This document shows, one piece after another, positions 41,067 through 49,494 of a DNA stretch of 64,000 nucleotides (within the stretch, counting starts at the first letter, position 1; each line of letters opens with the position of its first letter). This stretch comes from Kitasatospora indigofera (lineage in GTDB: Bacteria > Actinomycetota > Actinomycetes > Streptomycetales > Streptomycetaceae): positions 62,001 to 126,000 of the forward strand of contig NZ_BNBO01000002.1 in NCBI RefSeq assembly GCF_014655955.1, read 5' to 3'. Made by a program: the position numbers and the translations under genes. A model generated the notes under the pieces. It worked only from the letters and a program-made list of their open reading frames with translations. It was not told the DNA's origin and searched no databases.

Positions 41067-42443
41067 GTGGCACCGACCGTGGACCTCGCGGCGCCCCCGG
41101 ACCGGAAGCCGGGCCTGGGGCGGGAGTACCAGTACCTGCTGTCCGCCTACTCGATCCAGACCCTCGGCGAGGGGATGCTGCTCGCCACCCTGCCGCTGCT
41201 GGCGGGCGCGATCACCAGCGACCCGAAGCTGATCTCCGGCGTGGCGCTGGCCGAGGGCCTGCCCTGGCTGCTGCTGGCGCTGCCCGGCGGCATGATCGTC
41301 GACCGGTACGACCGGCGGCGGCTGATGATCGTCACCCAGGCCGCACAGGCCGTCCTGCTGGTCGCGGTCGCCCTGCTGGCGACCTTCGGCCTGACCCGGA
41401 TCTGGATGCTCTACCTGCTCGCCTTCGGGCTGGGCGCCGGCGACGTGCTGTTCACCGGCGCCAACCGGGCGGTGATCCCCAACGTCGTCCCGAGTGCCGC
41501 GCTGGAGACCGCCAACGGGCGCAACGTGACGGCCGAGACGCTGGGCCGGCAGTTCGTCGGCCCCCCGCTGGGCGCCGCACTGTTCGCGTTCCTGCTGCCG
41601 CTGCCGTTCTGGGCGAACGCCCTGACGTACCTCGGTTCGCTGCTGCTGATCTCGCGGATCCGCGGCGGCGGGGGCCGGTTCCGGGCCGACCGGGGGGACG
41701 CCGGCCCGGCGGCCGGGCAGGGGCTGCGCGGCATGCTCGCGGAGGCCACCGGCGGGCTGCGGCTGCTGGCCCGGCACCCCGTCCTGCGGGCCATCGTGGT
41801 GCTGGCCGCCGCCAGCAACTTCTGCGTCACGATGGCGCAGTCGGTGCTGGTGCTGTTCGCGACGGACGTCCTGCACGTCGGCCGGAGCGGCTACGGGGTG
41901 CTGGTGGCGACGATGGCGATCGGCGGTGTGGTCGGGGCGCTGGCCAGCCGGCGGATCGTCGAACGCTGCGGCGCCCGGGCGGTGGCGATCACCGTGTCGA
42001 CCGCCAGTGCGGTGAGCCTGCTGGCGATCGGCCTGTTCGGGCGGCAGACCGTCGTCGTGGTGGCCCTGTTCTGCGTCTGGTCGGCCGGCCTGTCGCTGTG
42101 GAACGTGATGGCGCAGTCGGTGAGCCAGCGGCTGGTGCCCGACGAGTTGCGGGGGCGGGTGAGCACCGGCACCCGGATGGTCTGCTTCGGCGCGATCCCG
42201 CTCGGCGCGCTGGCCGGCGGCTTCGTGGCGGCGGAGCACGGCCTGCGGGCGCCGTGGGTGGTGGGCGGGCTGCTCAACCTGGTGGTGGCGCTGCTGTTCG
42301 TCCCCACCATGCTGCGGTGGCCGTCCGCGGGCGGCGACGGTCCCGCCGACCGTGCCGTCCCCGTCGACCGTGCCGCCCCCGCGGGCGGTCCCGTCCCCGC
42401 GGGCGCTGCCGCGTCCGTTCCGAGTACCCGGGAGAGTGTGTGA
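41067..42443 (+). CDS. MFS exporter of the biosynthetic operon
   Basis: A 458-aa membrane protein with about 12 spans and the enterobactin/macrolide-exporter-like (MFS_3/EntS) signature GRNVTAETLGRQFVGPPLGAAL and LVPDELRGRVSTGTRMV. A Pro/Ala/Asp low-complexity tail (about 425-458) ends the protein. GTG start 2 bases after the previous stop. It most likely exports the operon's product and may also provide self-resistance; drug efflux is the common role of the family. Confidence 0.9.
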   Translation: MAPTVDLAAPPDRKPGLGREYQYLLSAYSIQTLGEGMLLATLPLLAGAITSDPKLISGVALAEGLPWLLLALPGGMIVDRYDRRRLMIVTQAAQAVLLVAVALLATFGLTRIWMLYLLAFGLGAGDVLFTGANRAVIPNVVPSAALETANGRNVTAETLGRQFVGPPLGAALFAFLLPLPFWANALTYLGSLLLISRIRGGGGRFRADRGDAGPAAGQGLRGMLAEATGGLRLLARHPVLRAIVVLAAASNFCVTMAQSVLVLFATDVLHVGRSGYGVLVATMAIGGVVGALASRRIVERCGARAVAITVSTASAVSLLAIGLFGRQTVVVVALFCVWSAGLSLWNVMAQSVSQRLVPDELRGRVSTGTRMVCFGAIPLGALAGGFVAAEHGLRAPWVVGGLLNLVVALLFVPTMLRWPSAGGDGPADRAVPVDRAAPAGGPVPAGAAASVPSTRESV

Positions 42444-43456
42444 TGACGAGGACCATGACGAGGTCGGTCCGGCTGGCGGCCCGGCCGGAGGGGTTCCCGA
42501 CGGCGGAGCACTTCCGCTTCGTCGAGGAGGAGCTGCCCGCTCTCGCGCCCGGCACCGCACTGGTGGAGAACCTCCTCCTGTCGGTGGACCCGTACATGCG
42601 GGAGCTGATGGACGCGGGGTGGGAGATCGGTGAGCCGCTCCGGTACGGCCGGGCCGTCGGCCGGGTGCTGGAGTCCCGCAGCCCGGAGTTCGCCCCGGGC
42701 GACCTGGTCGCGCACAGCGAGGGGTGGAGCACCCACGCCGTGGTCGCCCCCGGGCGGGCGGGGGTGCGGACCGTCCGTCCGCCGGCGGGCATCCCGCTCT
42801 CGGCGTACCTCTCGGTGCTCGGCGGCACCGGGCTGACCGCCTACGTGGGCATCCGGGAGATCCTGAGGCTCCAGGCCGGCGAGTCGGTCTACATCTCGGC
42901 GGCGGCCGGCGCGGTGGGCAGCGTGGCCGGGCAGATCGCCAAGGTGCTGGGCGCCGGCCGGGTGATCGGCAGCGCGGGCTCGGCGGCCAAGGTCGCGTAC
43001 CTGACCGGGGAGCTGGGCTTCGACGCCGCCTTCGACCACCATGACGGCCCGGTGCCGGAGCTGCTCGCGGCCGCCGCGCCGGACGGGATCGACGCGGCCC
43101 TGGAGGGGGTCGGCGGCGACCACCTCGAAGCGGCCATCGGGGTGACCCGGGAGTTCGGGCGGATCGCCTGGGTCGGCGCGATCTCGCAGTACAACAACCC
43201 GGCCGCGCCGCCGGCCGCGCCCCGCAACCTGTACGCCGTCTCGGACCGCAGCATCCACCTGCGCGGCTACCAGGTCCGCCACCACCTGCACCTGCGGCCG
43301 GAGGCGGAGGAGTGGCTGGTCCCGCATCTGCTGGCCGGGCGGATCACCAGCCGCGAGACCGTGGTGGACGGCTTCGACCGGGTGGTGGACGCCTTCCTCG
43401 GCGTCCTGCGGGGGGAGAACACCGGCAAGATGCTCGTCCGGGTCGCCGGGGAGTGA
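42443..43456 (+). CDS. NADP-dependent zinc-less MDR oxidoreductase (CurA/leukotriene-reductase type)
   Basis: A 337-aa medium-chain reductase without zinc ligands. MDR marks: N-terminal NLLLSVDPYMRELM, and the nucleotide-binding block VYISAAAGAVGSVAGQIAKVLGAGRVIGSAGS. The family reduces the double bond of enones and 2-alkenals with NADPH. Its ATG overlaps the MFS stop by one base (TGATG), with GGAGAG 6 bases upstream. An enone or unsaturated ketone in the pathway, for example arising from the alpha-oxoamine, is a sensible substrate (inferred). The last gene of the run. Confidence 0.92.
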   Translation: MTRTMTRSVRLAARPEGFPTAEHFRFVEEELPALAPGTALVENLLLSVDPYMRELMDAGWEIGEPLRYGRAVGRVLESRSPEFAPGDLVAHSEGWSTHAVVAPGRAGVRTVRPPAGIPLSAYLSVLGGTGLTAYVGIREILRLQAGESVYISAAAGAVGSVAGQIAKVLGAGRVIGSAGSAAKVAYLTGELGFDAAFDHHDGPVPELLAAAAPDGIDAALEGVGGDHLEAAIGVTREFGRIAWVGAISQYNNPAAPPAAPRNLYAVSDRSIHLRGYQVRHHLHLRPEAEEWLVPHLLAGRITSRETVVDGFDRVVDAFLGVLRGENTGKMLVRVAGE

Positions 43457-43514
43457 GCGGGCCCGGCCGGGCGGGCAGCCGGGCGGGGCCGGGCGGGCCC
43501 GGCGGGCCGGCCGT
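43457..43514. terminator. GC-rich inverted repeat after the biosynthetic operon
   Basis: CGGGCCCGGCCGGGC near 43460 is matched by GGCCGGGCGGGCCCG near 43490, with a few mismatches. It separates the operon from the convergent LuxR gene. The pairing is imperfect, so the call is tentative. Confidence 0.4.
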
Positions 43515-44495
43515 TCAGGCCAGCCACCCGTTGGCGGCCGCCCGCACCCCCGCCTGGAAACGGCTGGCCGCCTGCAGACGCTCCATCAGGGCGGCGACGA
43601 TCCGGCTGATCGACCGGGGCGACACCCCGATCTGCCGGGCTATCACCTCGTCCTTCTTGCCCGCGGCCATCAGCCGCAGGACGGCCCGCTCCAGGTCGGA
43701 CGGGCCCTCCCCGCCGTGCTGCTCGACCGCCCCGAAGTCGCTCGCGCGCTCCCAGTGCTGGTCGAAGAGCTGCATCAGGACCTGGAGCACCGCCGGGTCG
43801 CGGACCACCACCGCGTCCGCCCCGGACGGCCCCGGCCCGAGCGGCAGGACGGCCACCGTGCCGTCGTACACCAGCATGTGGGCCGGGAGCAGGGTCACGC
43901 TCTTCACCAGCGCGCCGGCGGTGGAGATCGCCCGGGCGTAGCTGGCGGTGGCCCGGTGGCCCTGCCCGGCCTGCTGGAAGAGCGTGCGGACGGTCACCCC
44001 GCGGGCCAGCACCGCGAGGTCCAGCGGCATCTCCGGCAGCGGCGCCCGGTCGCCAGCGCCGACCGGCACCATCGCGTCCACCGTCGCGCGGCAGGACTGG
44101 CTGAGCTCGTGGACGACGGCCCGCAGCGCCTCCTCCCCGGTGACGGTCTCCACCCCGCCCGGACCGGAGCGCCGGCTGCGGGCGTCCAGGTACTCGCCGG
44201 TGAGCGCGCTCAGCCCGGCCCGGGCGGCGGCCACCGCGGTGCGCTGTTCGAGCAGGGCCCGCTCCGCCTCGGCGAGCAGCAGGTCGGAGGCGGTCTCGGG
44301 GCTGACCGCGGCCCAGCCGTCGGCGGGCGCCGGGCGCAGCAGTCTGAGTTCGGCCAGCCGGCCGTCCGCCAGGTGCACCTGCGGCAGCGGGAGGTCCAGC
44401 TCGGCGGACACCTGCTCGGCGGTGGCGGCGGGGTGGGCGACGCGAGTCCGGTACACGGCGATGGACGTCGCATCCAGGTTCGTGAGGTTCAGCAC
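43515..44495 (-). CDS. LuxR-type (C-terminal HTH) transcriptional regulator
   Basis: A 326-aa protein, GTG at 44495 behind CGGAGACG. Residues about 15-65 form a first winged-helix-like part (AEQVSAELDLPLPQVHLADGRL, TrmB-like), the middle has a putative ligand-binding section, and the C-terminus (about 262-326) is a LuxR-type helix-turn-helix with KDEVIARQIGVSPRSISRIVA. These 300-350-residue regulators commonly lie in actinomycete biosynthetic clusters. It converges on the operon and is divergent to the SARP gene. A pathway-specific role is inferred. Confidence 0.82.
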   Translation of the reverse strand: MLNLTNLDATSIAVYRTRVAHPAATAEQVSAELDLPLPQVHLADGRLAELRLLRPAPADGWAAVSPETASDLLLAEAERALLEQRTAVAAARAGLSALTGEYLDARSRRSGPGGVETVTGEEALRAVVHELSQSCRATVDAMVPVGAGDRAPLPEMPLDLAVLARGVTVRTLFQQAGQGHRATASYARAISTAGALVKSVTLLPAHMLVYDGTVAVLPLGPGPSGADAVVVRDPAVLQVLMQLFDQHWERASDFGAVEQHGGEGPSDLERAVLRLMAAGKKDEVIARQIGVSPRSISRIVAALMERLQAASRFQAGVRAAANGWLA

Positions 44496-44744
44496 TGCTC
44501 GTCTCCGGAGGCCGGGGTGGCGGGCGGGTCTCGCCCGGCCGGCTTGCTTGCGGTCGCCCTGGATCACCGGGGACCTGCCGACCCTCGCAGCATCGGCCGG
44601 GGCGTTCCCCGTCCGGTCCCGATCCGGTCCCGGACGTCGGAGCGGCCTGGTCCGGACCTGTTCTGTATGATCGCGCGCTGTGGCCCGGACCTGGGCCGAT
44701 GGGCCCGGACCAGGGCCGACGCAGACGCGCGAGGTGAACCACGC
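44496..44744. promoter_or_regulatory. divergent promoter region of the LuxR and SARP genes
   Basis: TATGAT at 44666-44671 is a good -10 for the SARP gene; the start would be near 44678. Downstream are two direct repeats, GGCCCGGACCTGGGCCGA at 44682-44699 and GGCCCGGACCAGGGCCGA at 44702-44719 (17 of 18 equal, 20 bases apart). Further up, TCCGGTCCC is repeated around 44612-44634. Repeats at two-turn spacing are expected for a SARP or a dimeric repressor. Confidence 0.5.
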
Positions 44745-47700
44745 ATGCGGGTCGACGCCCCACCGGGCCGGGTCGGCTTCAAGATCCTCGGCTCGCTCGA
44801 ATGCTGGGCGGGGGACGAGCGGCTGAGGCTCGGCGGGCTCCTCCAGGAGCGGGTCCTGGTCACCCTGCTGCTGGAGCACGGCCGGGTCGTCCCGGTCGCC
44901 AGGCTGGTGGAGGCCGCCTGGGACCACCTGCCCCCGGCCACCGCCTCGCACCAGGTCCGCAAGATCGTCGCCGACCTGCGGCGCCGCATCCCCGGCGGTG
45001 CCGGACTGATCCTCACCGACGGCCCCGGCTACCGGATCGCGGTCGAGGAGGACCAGCTCGACCTGGTCCTGTTCGGCATCCGGCTGCAGCGCGCCCGCGA
45101 GGCCGCCGCCGCCGGCCTGCGCGAGAACGCCGTCGGCCAGCTCCGCGCGGCGCTCGAACTCTGGCGGGGCGCGGTGCTGGCCGGCGACGGCAGCCCGGTG
45201 ATCCAGGCCGCCGCGACCGCCCTGGAGGAGCGCCGGCTGACCGCCACCGAGCAGCTCTTCGAGCTGCGGCTCGGGCTCGGCGAGGCCGCCGAGCTGGTGG
45301 TGGACCTCACCCAGGTCGCGCAGGCCCACCCGCTGCGCGAGACCCTGCGCGGGCAGCTGATGCTGGCGCTGTACCGGGCCGGCCGGCAGGCCGAGGCGCT
45401 GGAGGAGTACGGCCGGGTCCGCGACCTGCTGGCGGAGGAGCTGGGGATCGACCCGGGGGACGGCCTGACCGCCCTGCACCAGGCCATCCTGCGCAGCAGC
45501 CCCGAGCTGGCGGCCCCGCAGCGGCCGGCCGCCGAGGCCCCGGGGCCGCCGGAGGTCCGCCGGCTGGGCCCGGCCCCCAACTCGGTGCCCTACGACCTGC
45601 CGGACTTCACCGGCCGGGCCGCCGAGCTGGGCCGGCTCGTCGGCGCGGCCGCCGCCCCGGCGGGCCGGGGCACCCGGATCATCGCCGTCGACGGGATGGG
45701 CGGCAGCGGGAAGACCGCGCTGGCCGTGCACGCCGCGCACCGGCTGGCCGAGGACTATCCGGACGGCCGGCTCTACATCGACCTGCACGGGTTCACCCCG
45801 CAGCAGCGCCCGCTGGACCCGGCCGAGGTGCTGGACATCCTGCTGCGCACGCTGGGGCTGGCCGGCGACCAGATCCCGGACGACCTGCTCAGCCGGATCG
45901 CGCTCTGGCGGGTCGTCACGGCCGGGCGCCGGCTGCTGATCCTGCTGGACAACGCCGTCGGCGCGGACCAGGTGCGCCCGCTGCTGCCGGCCTCCCCCGG
46001 CTGCCTGGTGCTGATCACCAGCCGGGCCAGACTGGTGAACCTGGACGGCGCGCAGGCGGTGTCGGTCGGGCTGCTGCCGATGGCCGACGCCGTGGAGCTG
46101 GTGGAGCGCACCCTCGGCGGCGGCCGGGCGGCGGCCGAGCCCGCCGCCACCGAGGAGCTGGTCCGGCTCTGCGGGCGGCTGCCGCTGGCCCTGCGGATCT
46201 CCACGGCGCGGCTGCGCAACCGCCCGCGCTGGACGGTGCAGTACCTGGTCGACCGGCTGCTCGACGAGAGCCGCACGCTGGCCGAACTGAGCTCCGGGGA
46301 CCGGAGCGTGGCGGCGAGCCTGCGGCTGTCGTACCTGGTGATGGAGCCCGAGCTGCAGGTGGCCTTCCGGCTGCTGGGCCTGCACCCGGCGGGGGACCTG
46401 GACCTGCACTCGGCGGCCGCCCTGCTGGGCCTGCCGGTGGTCGAGGCCGAGGACCTGCTGGAGCAGCTGCTCGACGCCCACCTGCTCGAACAGTACGAGC
46501 TGGGGCGGTACGCCTTCCACGACCTGGTCCGCAGCTTCGCGCAGAGCCTGCGCGGGCCGGACTCGGCCGACGAGGACGCGGCGGCCGTCGAGCGGCTGAT
46601 GGACTACTACGTGCTGGCCGTGGAGGCCGCCTGCGACCTGCTCTTCCCGGGCCGGGTGGACCTCGGCGTCGACCTGCCGGCGCCGGGCGTGGCGCTGCCG
46701 CCGATGGCGGACACCGCCGCCGCGATGGCCTGGTTCGAGCGCGAGCACCGCAGCCTGCTGGCGGCCGTCCGCCGGGCGGCCGCCGACGGGCTGCACCGGC
46801 AGGCCGCGTACCTGCCGCGCGGCTTCGGCATGTACCTCAACATGTGGGGCTTCTCCGCCGAGTTGTACGAGACCGGGCGGATCGCGGTGGAGGCGGCCCG
46901 CAGGTCGGCCGACCGGCTGCTGCTGCGGGTGAGCCTGACCAACCTGGCGGTCGCGCTCTGGCCGCTCGGACGGTTCCAGGAGGGCATCGACTGCCTGAAC
47001 CAGGCGCTCGGCATCGCGGTGGAGATCGGCGACCGGCAGGGCGAGGCCGCCTGCCTCAGCCGGCTCGGTGCGTTCCACAACGGTCTCGGCCACTACGGGG
47101 AGGGCCTGGCCAGGCTGGAGCAGGCGCTGCCGCTGCACCGGGAGCTGGCCAGTCCGCGCGAGGAGGCCGTGACGCTGATCAGCATCAGCTCGGTCAGCGC
47201 CCTGCTCGGCCGCCACCGCGAGGCCGCCGAGGCCGCGCTGGCCGCCGACGAGCTGAGCCGCCGGCTCGGCGAACTGGACAACGGGGTACTGGCGTTGGTC
47301 AACCTGGCCAACGCGTACCTGGGTCTCGGCGAGCACGAGGCCGCGCTGACCTCCGCCCAGGAGCGGCACCAGCGGCTCAACCGCCCCGCCACCGCCGGCC
47401 TGGTGCTGGCCCGCTTCGCGGACGCCTACCACCGGGCCGGGCGCCTCACCGAGGCGTACGACTTCGGGCTGCGCGCGCTGGATCTCGTCTGGACCAGCGG
47501 GTCGGCGGGCTGGAAGGCCACCGTCGAGAACATCCTGGGCCGGATCCACCGCGGCCGCTCCGAGTACCAGCAGGCCCAGGAGCGGCACGCGCACGCACTG
47601 CGGCTGGCGGAGGAGATCGGCTCCGGGATCGAGGCGGCCCACGCGCTGGAGGGGCTGGCGGCGACCGCCGCCTCGCTCGGCGAGACGGCGCAGGCCCGGG

Positions 47701-47771
47701 CCTACCGGGCCCGGGCCGACCGGCTCTTCGACGGGATGGGCATCCCCGAGCACGTCCGCCGGCCGGGCTGA
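44745..47771 (+). CDS. AfsR-like SARP transcriptional regulator
   Basis: A 1008-aa regulator with the AfsR layout: OmpR-type winged helix (about 10-95; SLECWAGDERLRLGG start), BTAD (about 100-250), NB-ARC ATPase with Walker A GMGGSGKT (about 317-324) and LLILLDNAVGADQV as Walker B, then TPR-type repeats from about 690 to 980. It starts at the ATG with GAGGTG upstream. SARPs activate biosynthetic operons from direct repeats overlapping the -35. It lies next to the eight-gene operon and divergent to the LuxR gene, so it is probably the pathway activator, though a global AfsR-type role is possible. Confidence 0.92.
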   Translation: MRVDAPPGRVGFKILGSLECWAGDERLRLGGLLQERVLVTLLLEHGRVVPVARLVEAAWDHLPPATASHQVRKIVADLRRRIPGGAGLILTDGPGYRIAVEEDQLDLVLFGIRLQRAREAAAAGLRENAVGQLRAALELWRGAVLAGDGSPVIQAAATALEERRLTATEQLFELRLGLGEAAELVVDLTQVAQAHPLRETLRGQLMLALYRAGRQAEALEEYGRVRDLLAEELGIDPGDGLTALHQAILRSSPELAAPQRPAAEAPGPPEVRRLGPAPNSVPYDLPDFTGRAAELGRLVGAAAAPAGRGTRIIAVDGMGGSGKTALAVHAAHRLAEDYPDGRLYIDLHGFTPQQRPLDPAEVLDILLRTLGLAGDQIPDDLLSRIALWRVVTAGRRLLILLDNAVGADQVRPLLPASPGCLVLITSRARLVNLDGAQAVSVGLLPMADAVELVERTLGGGRAAAEPAATEELVRLCGRLPLALRISTARLRNRPRWTVQYLVDRLLDESRTLAELSSGDRSVAASLRLSYLVMEPELQVAFRLLGLHPAGDLDLHSAAALLGLPVVEAEDLLEQLLDAHLLEQYELGRYAFHDLVRSFAQSLRGPDSADEDAAAVERLMDYYVLAVEAACDLLFPGRVDLGVDLPAPGVALPPMADTAAAMAWFEREHRSLLAAVRRAAADGLHRQAAYLPRGFGMYLNMWGFSAELYETGRIAVEAARRSADRLLLRVSLTNLAVALWPLGRFQEGIDCLNQALGIAVEIGDRQGEAACLSRLGAFHNGLGHYGEGLARLEQALPLHRELASPREEAVTLISISSVSALLGRHREAAEAALAADELSRRLGELDNGVLALVNLANAYLGLGEHEAALTSAQERHQRLNRPATAGLVLARFADAYHRAGRLTEAYDFGLRALDLVWTSGSAGWKATVENILGRIHRGRSEYQQAQERHAHALRLAEEIGSGIEAAHALEGLAATAASLGETAQARAYRARADRLFDGMGIPEHVRRPG

Positions 47772-47819
47772 CCGTCAGAAGGCCGGGCGGACCGGGCCGG
47801 GCGTTGCCCGGAGGGGCCG

Positions 47820-47842
47820 CGCCCGGGAGCGCCGCCCGGGCG
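47820..47842. terminator. hairpin after the SARP gene
   Basis: CGCCCGGG (47820-47827) and CCCGGGCG (47835-47842) with a 7-base loop, located between convergent genes. No U-run follows. Confidence 0.55.
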
Positions 47843-47859
47843 GTCCGTCCCCCGGCCGG

Positions 47860-48024
47860 TCAGAACGGGCCGATGGTGTTGGAGACCGGGCGGTCGTCCG
47901 CCACGACCACGACAGGGCCGCCGGGACGGTCGGTGGCCCGGCCGTCCTCGTGCACCAGTGCCCCCAGGCCGGCCACCAGTGCCGCCGCGATGATTCCGAC
48001 CAGACCGACGAGCTTGCCGCGCAT
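47860..48024 (-). CDS. 54-aa exported or membrane peptide
   Basis: A 54-residue protein: MRGKLVGLVGIIAAALVAGLG is a basic start followed by one hydrophobic segment, then a polar part ending VADDRPVSNTIGPF. The start is the ATG behind GGGGTGGGAA. The shape is that of a small membrane-anchored or secreted peptide; no signal-peptidase motif is certain. It converges on the SARP gene and has its own 139-base upstream region. I do not recognise the family. Peptides downstream of AfsR-like genes (as AfsS) act in regulation, but this one has no sequence similarity that I can see to AfsS. Confidence 0.6.
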   Translation of the reverse strand: MRGKLVGLVGIIAAALVAGLGALVHEDGRATDRPGGPVVVVADDRPVSNTIGPF

Positions 48025-48163
48025 GTTCCCACCCCGTTGTTTGTGGTGTCTTGTTCCGACACCGCAGATACTCGCCACGTCCGTTACCGGACCGTTCCCC
48101 TGGCGATACCGCTCGGCCGAGTATCCAGGGAACCGGCCGCAGGCGTGGCGGGTCCGGGAGAGT

Positions 48164-48670
48164 TCACATGGCTGAAACGATCCGGGCCGCGTCGCCGCCG
48201 TCCGGGGCGGCGGCGCCCTCCGGGGCGGGGACGTCGTCACCGCAGGCGAAGCGGTAGGAGGCGAGCACCAGCTCCCGGACGGTCTCGGCCTCCTCGTCGT
48301 CGCGCGGTCCGTAGACGAGCACCGAACCGGGCGGCTGCGCGGGCTCGCCCCAGCCGTCGGCGACCACCCGGCCGGCCACCGGGCCGGGCAGCATCAGGTG
48401 GACGCTGCCGTCGTAGGGCGGGTGCAGGTGGCCGAACTCGGTGCCCGCCAGGAAGGCCTCCAGCGGGCCGTGCGCCACGGTGGGGGCCAGGTGCCCGGCC
48501 CGGGTGCCCGGTACGCAGACGAAGGAGGGCCCGAGCTGCACCCCGGGCAGCCCGGCGAACGCCAGCCGGAGCCGCTCCTGGAGCGGGACGGGCGCGGACT
48601 GGGTGAGCTGCTCGACGGGGAGGTCCGTCGACACCAGCGGAGGATGGCCGGAACGCTTGGGCGAGGTCAT
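48164..48670 (-). CDS. DUF5519-type (luciferase-domain) protein
   Basis: A 168-aa soluble protein with the pattern FAGLPGVQLGPSFVCVPGTRAGHL, FGHLHPPYDGSVHLMLP and VVADGWGEPAQPPGSVLVYGPRDDEEAETV that marks the luciferase-related DUF5519 family (residues about 30-145). The function of this family is not known; it is not a flavin luciferase. The ATG has AGGAGGG 6 bases upstream. It is a single gene between the peptide gene and the MarR gene on the same strand, with a 224-base upstream region. Confidence 0.78.
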   Translation of the reverse strand: MTSPKRSGHPPLVSTDLPVEQLTQSAPVPLQERLRLAFAGLPGVQLGPSFVCVPGTRAGHLAPTVAHGPLEAFLAGTEFGHLHPPYDGSVHLMLPGPVAGRVVADGWGEPAQPPGSVLVYGPRDDEEAETVRELVLASYRFACGDDVPAPEGAAAPDGGDAARIVSAM

Positions 48671-48894
48671 GGGACCCTCCTGTTCAGTCGGCGCGGCGCA
48701 GGGGCCCGCCAAGTACCGGCTGCCCACACTGGTGTCGGCCGTTCCCGTGCCGATCCCGCCCCGATACTCGTCCTGATGGACCGTCATGCTACAGATCCGG
48801 CGGCCCCGGCGCGGGCGCTCCCCCCGGCCGGCCGGGCCGCCGCCGGCGCCGCGTCGCGCGGGCGGCAGCCGGCGCAGGACGACCCGGCGGGCGC

Positions 48895-49425
48895 CTAACT
48901 CCTTCTGCCGTCGGGCAGGTTGCGGTACCCCGGGTGCACTCCCGGGGTGAGCCCCTGCTGGGCGGCGACCAGCCCGAGCAGTTCGGTGAGACGGTCCCGC
49001 TGGCCGTCGTCGAGCGCGCTCAGGATGTCGTCCTCGTGGGCGGCGGCGATCCCCCACACCTCGCCGAGCAGGCGCCCGCCCTCCTCGGACAGGTACAGCT
49101 CGTGGTTGCGGCGGTCCTCGGTGCTGCGCCGGCGCTCCACCAGACCCTTGCCGTCGAGGTGGTCGATCAGGGCGACCACCCGGCTGGGCACCACCCCGAG
49201 CTCGGCGGCGAGGGCGCGCTGACTGCGCCCGGGGCGGGTGGCGATGGTGCGCAGCAGTCCGATGTCGGGCGGGGTCAGGCCGAGTTCGGCGACCCGCACG
49301 GCGAAGCGCTCGGCGGCGTGGGTGCCGAGCTGGGTGAGCAGGAAGGCCGCGCCCCGCGGTGGCCGGGCCGGGGGTGCCGGTTCGGGCTCGCCGGGTTCGT
49401 CGGCTGCTTGCCGCTCGCTGCTCAC
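48895..49425 (-). CDS. MarR-family transcriptional regulator
   Basis: A 176-aa regulator with the MarR winged helix: RSQRALAAELGVVPSRVVALID as recognition part and DGKGLVERRRSTEDRRNHELY as the wing (residues about 70-130). The start is the GTG with TACGAT ending 6 bases upstream, which makes the message probably leaderless. It is divergent to the GDSL esterase gene, and a palindrome typical for MarR proteins lies between them. Regulation of that esterase and the NAD(P)-binding gene is the likely role. Confidence 0.9.
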   Translation of the reverse strand: MSSERQAADEPGEPEPAPPARPPRGAAFLLTQLGTHAAERFAVRVAELGLTPPDIGLLRTIATRPGRSQRALAAELGVVPSRVVALIDHLDGKGLVERRRSTEDRRNHELYLSEEGGRLLGEVWGIAAAHEDDILSALDDGQRDRLTELLGLVAAQQGLTPGVHPGYRNLPDGRRS

Positions 49426-49452
49426 CCGGCTATCGTACGCGACGAGGAATGA

Positions 49453-49466
49453 TTCTCCATGGTGAA
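49453..49466. promoter_or_regulatory. candidate MarR operator
   Basis: TTCTCCATGGTGAA is a near-perfect palindrome centred on CCATGG, in an AT-richer stretch between the MarR and GDSL genes. GATTC is repeated at 49451, 49468 and 49485. The position, next to the probable MarR -10, fits autorepression plus control of the divergent gene. Confidence 0.5.
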
Positions 49467-49494
49467 CGATTCTTCCAAGAGAACGGATTCTGCC

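Noticed and set aside
37369-41073. A 1234-codon minus-strand open frame across the biosynthetic operon
   Set aside because: Low-complexity translation, antisense to three genes with recognised catalytic motifs.
33334-43456. C5N-unit (2-amino-3-hydroxycyclopentenone) cluster
   Set aside because: An ALAS-type gene is present, but the usual acyl-CoA ligase/amide synthetase pair for cyclisation is not clearly recognised; left open, not assigned.
43515-47753. A 1412-codon open frame on the minus strand across the SARP gene
   Set aside because: It is antisense to the clear AfsR-like protein on the plus strand; only the first 981 bases (the LuxR-type gene) have family motifs.
48776-48898. 40-aa plus-strand frame between the DUF5519 and MarR genes
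   Set aside because: Low-complexity Ala/Arg/Pro peptide overlapping the MarR end, without ribosome site.
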